Positions 45,523 through 57,597 of a DNA stretch of 64,000 bases are shown here, piece by piece (position 1 is the first letter of the stretch; each line of letters begins with the position of its first letter). Origin of the DNA: Cladorhizidae sp. MBARI D1340-BT2 (Eukaryota > Porifera > Demospongiae > Poecilosclerida > Cladorhizidae); NCBI GenBank assembly GCA_028752905.1, contig JAQNBH010000017.1, positions 34,203,189-34,267,188 on the forward strand. Direction: 5' to 3'. The position numbers and the translations under genes were made by a program. The notes below the pieces were generated by a model. It had not been told where the DNA came from and did no database searches. It was given only the letters and a program-made list of their open reading frames with translations.

Positions 45523-48500
45523 TTAGTGTACACATGGCTGCATCTCTATTGGTGTGTTGTTGAACACTGTGTGTGTGTGTGTGTGTGTGTTGTGTGTGTG
45601 TGTGTGTTTAGTGTACACATGGCTGCATCTCTATTAGTGTGTTGTTGAACACTGTGTGTGTGTGTTGTGTGTGTGTGTGTGTGTGTGTTGTGTGTGTGTG
45701 TGTGTGTTTAGTGTACACATGGCTGCATCTCTATTAGTGTGTTGTTGAACACTGTGTGTGTGTGTGTGTGTGTGTTGTGTGTGTGTGTATGTGTGTTTAG
45801 TGTACACATGGCTGCATCTCTATTAGTGTGTTGTTGAACACTGTGTGTGTTGTGTGTGTGTGTGTGTGTGTTGTGTGTGTGTGTGTTGTGTGTGTGTGTG
45901 TGTGTTTAGTGTACACATGGCTGCATCTCTAGTGGTGTGTTATTGAACACTGTGTGTGTGTTGTGTGTGTGTGTGTGTGTGTTGTGTGTGTGTGTGTGTT
46001 GTGTTGTGTGTGTGTGTGTTGTGTGTGTGTGTTTAGTGTACACATGGCTGCATCTCTAGTGGTGTGTTATTGAACACTGTGTGTGTGTTGTGTGTGTGTG
46101 TGTGTGTGTTGTGTGTGTTTAGTGTACACATGGCTGCATCTCTATTAGTGTGTTGTTGAACACTGTGTGTGTGTGTGTGTGTGTGTTGTGTGTGTGTGTA
46201 TGTGTGTGTTTAGTGTACACATGGCTGCATCTCTATTAGTGTGTTGTTAAACACTGTGTGTGTGTGTTGTGTGTGTGTGTGTGTGTTTAGTGTACACATG
46301 GCTGCACCTCTATTGGTGTGCTGGTCCAATACAGGTGACCATCACCTGCACAGATGGTGGGTCCAGACTATCCTTCTGGCTTTACCCTCGACCAAAAAAT
46401 TGACACTTACTAAGTTCAACACCTCCATTCAGTTCACGAGATCAGTAGAGTCTAGTATTTTGTGTAGTAGTAGTAGTAGTAGTAGTAGTAATAATAGTAG
46501 TAGTGGTAGTAATAGTAATAATAGTAGTAGTGGTAGTAGTATTAATAGTAGTACATGTAGTACTATTATTAGTAGTATGAACATATACATCTGACAGTGA
46601 CAATTTAATAATGATCCTGTGTTGAAAAAGTCCTCTGCTTAATTAAGAAGCACACTAGCTCAGACAAGCAATGCACTTTTAATAATTACAAGAGGTCTGT
46701 GTACTTACAAATAGTTCACAACTTAGCAAGTCAAAACCAGGAATGTGGTGGTGATGAGCAGAGGCCCAACAACAAGAACAGCAACAACATTGTCTGCACA
46801 TACTTGAGATTCTCTGACACTGTCTTGGCCTTGTTGTAATGTCCCCCCACAGGGTTGGCTGCAGCTAAGATGGAGGTCCTAGCAGGTAGACTGCACACCA
46901 CTCCAGCCTTGGCTATACTGATGCTCTGCTGCTCCTAGTGCAGTGCAGACAATACAATAATTATTACTAGATAATGACAATATACCACATTAGCACTTGA
47001 TAATGACAATAATCTAAACCATTGCTAATGAAGGCACTATAGCCTCATCTATTAGGAAATGCCCCCCAGGTTGCAAGTGTGCAACTCAGTCTCAATTGAA
47101 TTGCCCTTCCAATAGTCACAGCACCTGCAGCTGTAACCACAACCACATCAACAAATTTATAGCTAGCTAGCGGGCTGGAACTGGAGCTGCAGTTTGGTTG
47201 AACCAGCTCCATTGAAGCAAGCAAACAAAAGCTGAGTCAGAGGCGAAGGTGAAGGGATTCAGAGTGCTACCTGGTAGGCATGGGTGCCCATGCAGCAGCC
47301 TTGCTCAGCCGGGGGGGGGGGGGAAAGCTTCCAGAAACAGTAGAATGGGAGGTAGCAGTTATGAGGGTGAAGTTGCCATCATCAGCCAATTTTTCAAAAA
47401 CAATTGTCGTAACTACTAGTTGCAATGTGTGCTTCTAGTAGTACTCTTAAAAATGGCAGGTAGTGGACTGGCCAGCTGGGCAGTTCATATTAGAATATAC
47501 AGCCATTAATATGACATATATTTACATAATATGGCAGTGGCTTGATAATGATATGCAATATAAATAAGACACCATGGCTAAAGAATATTATCACACAGCT
47601 TTTAATAAAAATAACTTTGAACTGCAGGTGCTACACATTGGTTATTTTATCTGCACATGCCCAGTAGACTGCTGTATTATATAATAGTTGCCTTCGGATT
47701 TGACGTTGAAATTTTTTTAAATTTTTTAAAATTTACAGTCATCATGAACAGTCTCTTCCTGGCCTTATCACGCTTCTTGAAGTCCTTCGGAGGAAAGCCG
47801 TCATGTTTACATGAAATCGCTCTGAATCCCTTTGCTCTTTAGAAAAAAGAGACACAGCCCTGGATATATGACTTGGGCCAAGTTTTGTAGTAGCCGGGGA
47901 GCAATGGAGCACTCTGTAGCTTTTGTTTGCTGACCTCAATGGAACTGATACATATACGAAACTGCATCTCATTACATAACAGGTCATTCTTGCCAAAAAA
48001 AAAAGTCGTAGCTATTAAATATAATTGCTACAAATGAATTTGGCGGTCAATTGGTTAATACAACAAATGAATATAATGTCACTCAAGATCAGGGGTGGGC
48101 AAACTACGGCCCGTGGGCCGCATGCGGCCCGCCAAAGGTTTTTATGCAGCCCGCCAAGTTATATACGCATGTTGTCGTTAGCTCCGCCCACTTTCTCTCA
48201 TTCTGGAAGCAAGTCTGCAAGTCGCCCAAGCATTGAGATCGGGGCGCCGAGACGCATCAAGCAGTGCGAGATATTTTGGCAGTAGCCCGTGAGCTGTCGT
48301 ATGAGAAGGTTGTCTGTGCTTCGCGAGTCTCACACACTAGTGTCCTGGCAGACTCCAAAGAGATAAGTCGTGTCCGTGATAAGTTCTTCATATTCAAATT
48401 TTACCCAAAATGAGTCATTCGAATCTATCTAAGAAGCGAAAAATTGTAGACGAATGCCGTGTTTTTAACAAAGAGTGGAGTGAAATGTATTTCTTTACTG

Positions 48501-51378
48501 ACATTGGAGTTAAAGCTGTATGTTTGATTTGTCATGAAACAGTTGGTGTGTTCAAGGAATACAATTTGAAACGGCACTTTCAAACAAAGCACGCTAGCTT
48601 TGGACAAAATTTATCAAAACAAGAACTGCAAAAGAAAGCAACTGATCTGGAAAAAAGTTTGAAGCAACAGCAAACAGTGTTTAAGAAAACATTTTCTTCA
48701 CAAAGTAATGCGACAAAGGCAAGTTTTATATTGGCCAATAAAATTGCAAAACAAAACAAGTCATTTGCAGAAGCAGAATTTATTAAAGATTGCATGGTTG
48801 ATGCTGTTAGTGTTGTGTGTCCTGAAGTTAAGTCAAAAGTAGAAGCTATATCTCTTGTCACGAAGAACAATTGTTCGTCGCATAGATGCAATTGCAGTGA
48901 ATATTCAAGAACAGCTGTTAACAGCCAGTGATAGTTTTCAGTGGTTTTCTATTGCTTTAGATGAGAGTACTGATATTCAGGATACTGCTCAGTTACTCAT
49001 TTACATCACAGGAATTGGCAAAAACTTTGAGATTACAGAGGAATTGTTATCTATGGAGTCACTCAAAGACACAGTTACTGGAAAAGATATGTACAACAGT
49101 GTCATTAACAGTCTAATCAGGTCTGGATTAAGCCTGTATAAACTAGCAAGTATTACAACTGATGGTGCTCCTTCACTCATAGGTAAACATTCTGGTTTTG
49201 TGAAGTTGATGAATGATAAAATCAGAGAAGATTTTCCACTGCACAGTGCGTTGTCTTTTCATTGTATTATACATCAAGAAAACCTCTGTAAGTCTTCTTT
49301 AAAACTTAAACATGTTATGGATCCAGTGGTGCATGCAGTGAATTCAATAAGAGCGCGGGGACTGAAACACAGGCAATTTCGAAGTTTTTTGGAAGACAAC
49401 GAGGCAGATTTTACTGATGTGCTGTACCACACAAATGTCCTCTGGTTAAGCATGGGAAAGGTACTAAAGAGGGTGTGGGACCTCAAAGCAGAGATTGTCA
49501 TGTTTCTTACTATGAAAGAAATCTCTTGTGACTTTCCAAAGGAAATGGAGAGTGACGAATGGGTTTGTGATTTTGCATTTGCTGTGGACATAATGCAAAA
49601 GCTGAATGAGCTAAACACAAAACTACAAGGCAAAGGTTTATTTGCTCATGAATTATACCTGGAAGTGAAAGTCTTTCAATCGAAACTTAAACTTTTAGCC
49701 AAGCAGCTGAATGAGCAAAACTTTGTTCATTTTCCTCTGTTGAAAACACGAGCGGTTACACAAGCATTATCAGACAAGTACTGTTCCCAGTTGATGGCTT
49801 TAAAAGAGGAATTTATCAGAAGATTTGCTGATTTCAAGGCAATTGAAGGACAGTTCGATTTTGCTCAGCTCACCTTTTACCTGTGAAATTGAAACAGCTA
49901 CTGAAGAACTGCAGATGGAACTGATTGATTTACAAGCTGACACTCTTTAAAGAGGATGTTTGAAAGTAAAACACTGGTCGAGTTTTATGCATCTCTGAAC
50001 TCTGAAAAATTTCAAAATCTGAAATTTTTTGCAAGAAAGATGTTTGTGTTGTTTGCATCGACTTACATTTGTGAGCAGACTTTCTCTATAATGAAAGTTA
50101 ACAAGTCAAAGAACAGATCTCTTCTCACAGATTCAAATCTTCAGTCAGTGTTAAGGATCAGCACAACCAACTTAACACCTGATTTTAACAAACTGGTAAA
50201 CGACTGCAGTCAGATGCATCATTCTCATTGACATTGTTCTGTTACTTATTGAGTTACTTTGTTTTTCAAATAAATGTGATTCATGTGAAGTTTCTACTTT
50301 AAAATATTAATATAAAAAAATTTGCTATTTTTTTCATTAAAAACTTTTTTATTTCATTTTAACTAAATATACTATGCGGCCCTTTAAATTTTTGAAATTT
50401 CTGAATGTGGCCCTTGAACTGAAAAGTTTGCCCACCCCTGCTCAAGATGGTGCCACATTAAAATCACCTTCTCAATAATCAACTTCAAATTATATTCACT
50501 CGATGTTTCGACTAGATGCTCTAGCCTTCATCAGGAATTATACCATAGTTTGCTGGCCTAAAGCAGCTCACAGGTTGGTTGCATAAGAGCAACACTTCAT
50601 TACTGCCATAGGAAAATAACTTGAGAGTGATTGACTCGCAATGTGACATCCAGCGCTGGCCTCGTAACGTAACATCGCATTTCATGTTACGACCTTTCAT
50701 ATTGTGAATCGATAACACGTCATAATGTCGAGTGGTGTTGGGAAATAACACAACATAACAAAATGTAACATCACAATAGAATAAAGTTGCACTGTAATGC
50801 AGTGTCGGACCAATCAGAATCATACAATCTATCGCGTGATGAACTGCAGCAGGGTCAACTGTTCTTCATAGAAAACACTCAGAGGAATAGAGCTACATAG
50901 CTGGTAGCTTTCTAGCTGGTAGGGCTAGCTAGCTAGAGGTTGTGGTAATGGCTTCAGCATTGTAGCTAGCTAGTTCTTAGTGAAGTTCTTAGTTAAGTGT
51001 GCAGCTTGGTAGTTACTTAGTAACGATAGTTTGACAGCTACAGCAGAATACTTTCTCATCCACAACTGCCAAATGTTTGCTCCAGCTGAAGCTGCTGTCA
51101 AATGATGGAGGAGTCAAGGCCAAACTTCAAGATGGCTTACAGCCATGTAGTACTATGTTGCGAACAACACAGCATAATGCAGAGCAGAGTAGCGTTACGC
51201 TGGGCCATCATCATGCTATCAACCAGCCTTTAGGTGGACAAGAACGTTCTGTGTCCCAGGATGGCCTGTGGATGAAGGCAGGTCAGACTAGGAGAGACCC
51301 ACTTCTCCTCCTTCAATCCCAGCATGATGCCTTGCGCAATACAGACGGCTATCCCACACACTAATAATGAAGACAGCG

Positions 51379-51437
<59 letters not shown>

Positions 51438-54400
51438 GTGTATCATACCATCAAGTGTTTCTCGTGATTTGAACTAATAACTGGGTAGATATATCCCTTA
51501 CCCTACACCCCAGATCCGTATCTGTCCAGTGAGATACTAGGCATGCGCTCATTGCCTGGTTGCCATGTAAACATTATGACATCGCTCTGTCAGGCCACTT
51601 TGCCATAATTGTATTTTGATGATGATAAATTCTTTATTAGGCTCGGACAGTTGAAGAGCTTGTTAACTAGAGATCATCCCTACCCCACCCAACCTTGCCT
51701 AATAACTACTAGTATCTGACAGACCATAGCTTCCAGCAGAGCTTGGTGCTGGCTCCCCATCTTGTCAAACTCATCAATGCAGCAGCACCCTGCATCGTAA
51801 TGAATAAAATTAACATTTTTTAAAGGACTATGTTCTTTACTAGCTGGACTAATTGCTAGCTGGACTAATTGCTAGCTGGACTAGAGGAATATCTAACACA
51901 AATACTGTTTCTCAAATTCAATCCCAAGAGACAACTATATACTATTGTGCTAGACATGACCTTGGTCAGCCAAGACTAGAGCTCCTGCCTCCAGTGCGAA
52001 CTCCCCAGAGCTGCCGGCCTCCTTGGAGAGGGTGACTGTGAGCCCAGAGTTGGTGGTGGTATTGCCACAAACATACACACCTCGTGGAGCCAAGTTAGCC
52101 GCTGCCTGCAACATCTGATGCAAGAGAGAGAGAGAACAAGAAAGCACACATTAAATTGCAATGAAGGAGGAAAGAGATGGAGGGAAACTGGAGAAGAGAG
52201 GGGAAAGGAAGGGGTGAAGGAAGGAGAAAGGGAGGAGAAAGAAGGGAAGGGGAGGGAGGGGAAGGGGAAGGAGGGAATGGGAGGGAGGGGAGAGAAGGGA
52301 AGGGGAGGGAGGGGAAGGGGAGGGAGGGTAGGGGAGGGAGGGGAGAGGAGGGAAGGGGAGGGAGGGGAAGGGGAGAGAAGGGAAGGGGAGGGAGGGGAGA
52401 GGAGGGAAGGGGAGGGAGGGGAAGGGGAGAGAAGGGAAGGGGAGGGAGGGGAGAGGAGGGAAGGGGAGGGAGGGGAAGGGGAGGGAGGGGAAGGGGAGAG
52501 AAGGGAAGGGGAGGGAGGGGAAGGGGAGAGGAGGGAAGGGGAGGGAGGGGAAGGGGAGGGAGGGGAAGGGGAGAGAAGGGAAGGGGAGGGAGGGGAGAGG
52601 AGGGAAGGGAGGGAGGGGAAGGGGAGGGAGGGGAAGGGGAGAGAAGAGAAGGGGAGGGAGGGGAGAGGAGGGAAGGGGAGAGGAGGGAGGGGAGAGAAGG
52701 GAAGGGGAGGGAGGGGAGAGAAGGGAAGGGGAGGAGGGGAGAGAAGGGAAGGGGAGGGAGGGGAGAGGAGGGAAGGGGAGAGGAGGGAGGGGAGAGAAGG
52801 AAGGGAGGGTGGATTATAGCAAGAAGAGAGAGTGGAGATGAAGTAGGACATCTTAGTATGTCATTACCTTTCCATACGTAACTATTGCAAACTCAGACTT
52901 GCCTTGACATACTGCACTTACACTGGTGCATGTGCGTGCATAATACAACACACTGAGATGCCACACCAGTTATATAAACAATTATCACCAATGCTTTGGA
53001 CACACCACCAGATGTTCACTACATTTCAAGTGCCTCTGCATTGTGTACCTGGCTCTTGCCCAGACCAGGGTCTCCCACCACAAGCACATGTGGGTCTCCA
53101 CGCACTGGGATGGAGTTCTGCAAGTCAAGCACCACACAGTGAACACAGGCCTGAGAATTACAAGTGCCAAAATGAAACCCAATATCACAGCCTAGAGACA
53201 AAGGTTCTACTCTAAGCCTGCACATCACTCTTAGAGCCACATGTCGTTTATGCATTATTTCATAATCATGCATCGGTCAGAATGTGAAAGTGGTTTGTTG
53301 AGCCAGCCGGAGTTAAGCATTGCACGTGTTGGTTCTAGCCTCTATTTGTTAAGCATTGATCGTAAAGCCAGTGTGCTTCCTCAATCTCTGGCAATTAATC
53401 AACATTGCAGATGGGATGACTGACCAGACACTCTCCAGGCTCTGCTCAACCTTTGCCAGCTAGCCCAGTACACACATTGTGGACAATCCTTACGTGTAAA
53501 AGATTGATGACGTCTGCGCATGAGCACTATGGGTAGACTTACGCTATGAGCAATAACAATCACCACCAGCTTTTACGGTACATCTTGGAGTACCATTCGC
53601 CGATGTCAGCAATCGGTATTTCCGTGTGTCCGGTTTGTGACTACTAACCCTCTATGTTCCAGCCTCTGCCACCAGAAACATGAGCCGCTACTCATGTGCC
53701 TTGCCCTTGTCATGGATTGGTAGCGACTGTGATCCAATTGAACAATATTCTAACTACTGTATTTAAGGCAAAAGAGAATCATCTTTCTCGTAACACACAC
53801 AACAAATGGACGCTATCTAGTGATCCAATGTGTGTTCTGCAATGCATTGTCATAATCAGAGCAAATTTTTACAGATCTAGCCTGCTGCATTGAGAGGATT
53901 AAATGATTCCTCAGCCAATGGGATGGACCATGAACACGAGTCCCAGGTGTTTAAACATAGAGAGGCGGGAAAATTTTTGCGATTGTCCCGACGGACGTCA
54001 CGATTGTCAACCCCACTTTGTGCATGCATGGCGCAGGGATATCTCTCACTGACAACGCATGGGCAACCTATACTTCGGCAGCCTAATCAATTATGCCTAC
54101 AGGTGAGCTACATACCTGCTGATCCACATATCTGTGTGAGCCACCAAACAGGGCCAGCACCAGGCCGGCCTTCACCATCTCGTGACCGTATATAACAGGA
54201 CACAGAGACCTGCAGAAATGAGCACAACATGGTATGCCGGATGAAACTGTCAATGGTGGGTGTGGTGTTCTCACCCAACTATCAGCCTGAACACATTCTC
54301 GTCAGAATGAATCTCTGATATTGCATAGTAGTCCTGCAAGGGGTACAGAAGTTCAAACACTTGTCAATATTCAAAATACAACCACAGAGTCTGACCACAC

Positions 54401-57344
54401 ACACACACAGCACATGCCACTCACACAGCAGAGTGGCACTCTCTCACACACACAAGCACACACACACAACTCAGTGCCACACACACACACACAACACAGT
54501 GCCACACACACACAACATAGTGCCACACACACACACACACACACAACACAGTGCCACACACACGCACACAGTGCCACACACACACAACACAGTGCCACAC
54601 ACACACAACACAGTGCCACACACACACACACAGTGCCACACACACACAACACAGTGCCACACACACACAACACAGTGACACACACACACAACACAGTGCC
54701 ACACACACACAACACAGTGCCACACACACACACAACACAGTGCCACACACACACACACAGTGCCACACACACACAACACAGTGCCACACACACACACAAC
54801 ACAGTGCCACACACACACACACAGTGCCACAAACACACACAACACAGTGCCACACACACAACACAGTACCACACACACACACACAGTGCCACACACACAC
54901 AACACAGTGCCACACACACACAACACAGTGCCACACACACACACAACACAGTGCCACACACACACACACAGTGCCACAAACACACACAACACAGTGCCAC
55001 ACACACAACACAGTGCCACACACACACACACAGTGCCACAAACACACACAACACAGTGCCACACACACAACACAGTGCCACACACACACAACACAGTGCC
55101 ACACACACACAACACAGTGCCACACACACACACAACACAGTGCCACACACACACACACAGTGCCACAAACACACACAACACAGTGCCACACACACAACAC
55201 AGTGCCACACACACACACACAGTGCCACAAACACACACAACACAGTGCCACACACACACACACAGTGCCAAAAACACACACAACACAGTGCCACACACAC
55301 AACACAGTGCCACACACACACACACAGTGCCACACACACACAACACAGTGCCACACACACACACACAGTGCCACACACACACAACACAGTGCCACACACA
55401 CACACAACACAGTGCCACACACACACACACAGTGCCACAAACACACACAACACAGTGCCACACACACAACACAGTACCACACACACACACACAACATAGT
55501 GCCACACACACACACACACAACACAGTGCCACACACACACAACACAGTGCCACACACACACACAACACAGTGCCACACACACACACACAGTGCCACAAAC
55601 ACACACAACACAGTGCCACACACACAACACAGTACCACACACACACACACAACATAGTGCCACACACACACACACACAACACAGTGCCACACACACAAAA
55701 CAATGCCACACACACACACACAAAACAATGCCACACACACAACACAGTGCCACTCATACAACACAACAGTGTAGTGCCACACACACACACAACACACTGT
55801 CACACAACACAGTGCCACACACACAACCTAACACAGTGCCACTCTCACACATGACACAGTGCCACACACACAGCACAGTGCCACTCACACACATGCAACA
55901 CAGTGCCACACACACACAACACAGTGCCACACACACACACAGAGCACAGTGCCACTCACACACCACCACCACCGGCACCCAATAATAAAGCAGCTGTGAG
56001 TATGAGACCTTGGTGGTGAACTCCACATGTAAGCCGTGAGAGGTGTTGCTTCTGTCCTCTCCATTGTTGCTGCTCACAGAGATGGCTTGTAAGTACAGCA
56101 GGAACATACACTTGTCCCTGCTGTGACGACCTCGGCTAGCTGCAGGAGGGGGCGCGTGGTGAGGTGTGACCATAAAGGATATCATCATTAAAGAGAAATA
56201 AATAAAGGTAATACCGTATATTATAAATGCTTGTCTTATCGAGGTGCACTCCGTGCAGTGTTAACACAAAGCTCTGACCCAAACCTAACTAGAACTAACT
56301 AGAACTGAATGCAAGGCCATATGCAGTAAACTGATGCACCTTGCCACACAGTTACTGTGTGTCTTCATCCGTGCCATTCTTGGGCTGCTCTACTCTAGCT
56401 TGTTGCCCTGGCCACTATCCACCCAAACTCCTATATGCTGTGCACATCATTGGTGTCTTCACGATGATGTAATGAGATTGTGGCCCAGGAAGGAGCCAAA
56501 AATCGCACATATATCCATGCGTACCTTACAGAATCCAACTGTCCAAGGCTGCACAACTAGATGCCTTGCAACATAATGGGCTGGCAGGTTCTGATGCAGA
56601 AATTTGCCTCCAGATGGCCAAAGATGAGGGTTTTTTCCCCTCTCTTCCCAACAATTTTTAAAAGTAGTTTCTTCTGAGGATGGCAAATGCAGTAAGAGTT
56701 AGTACACTAAGAGTGAGGTCTTTAGCCAGTGCCTGCTGGAGCTATCAGCTGAAGAGAAGGGCTTTCAGAAGCTGACAAGATCTTCAGACATTATGTAAAA
56801 GAGAGAGTTGCACTCTTGATACTATGTACCCTCTATCATCAGCATATATACACTCCACTGTTCAAAATACAAATCTACTCCACATGGAGGAATGGAGTAG
56901 ATATGTCACGATGAAACTTCAGCATTCTTTCCCCGACATGTCTTATCCCATGCAGCCCGTTCTCACCCCCGTGCAGACAGATTATTCTCCGTCTTCAAAT
57001 ACGCAGTCATTTTTTAAATCTTTCTTCTTTTGCTATGATGATCATTTCCAGTTTGAGTAGGCCAGTTTTAAGGTGGGTGATGTATTTTTGTGGTAAACAC
57101 ATACAAATATAATGTACATAGATAAGCCACGTGCAGGCAACTCTTAAGTGATGGCTCACTTTGCTCACAAAATACACATGCTTGCCTTCATCTGAGCTGG
57201 TTGCCTTGACTACCGCAGTGATAGTCACCATGTCTCCTGGGATGCAAGAGTCCACAAGGTCAGAGGTCAGCTCACACTCAATAGTGCGCGGAATGCGTCC
57301 AGATTCTCTCTTGTCACTGTTGGACAGCTGCTGGATCCTTCCAT

Positions 57345-57393
<49 letters not shown>

Positions 57394-57422
57394 AGTGAGC
57401 ATGTAGGTCAGGTAGAGTTGAT

Positions 57423-57461
<39 letters not shown>

Positions 57462-57556
57462 AGTGAGCATGTAGGTCAGGTAGAGTTGATGCACACACAC
57501 ACACAACAACACACACACACACACACCAGTGAGCATGTAGGTCAGGTAGAGTTGAT

Positions 57557-57597
<41 letters not shown>

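Noticed and set aside
51077..51364. 95-codon plus-strand frame
   Set aside because: No motif, no splice context, and antisense within an MCM8 intron.
52118..52881. Glu/Gly/Arg-rich frames of about 230 codons
   Set aside because: Purine tract artefact open in several frames.
54321..55854. Long His/Thr-rich and Cys/Val-rich open frames on both strands
   Set aside because: Pure AC-repeat translation; no start context, no conserved motif, inside an MCM8 intron.
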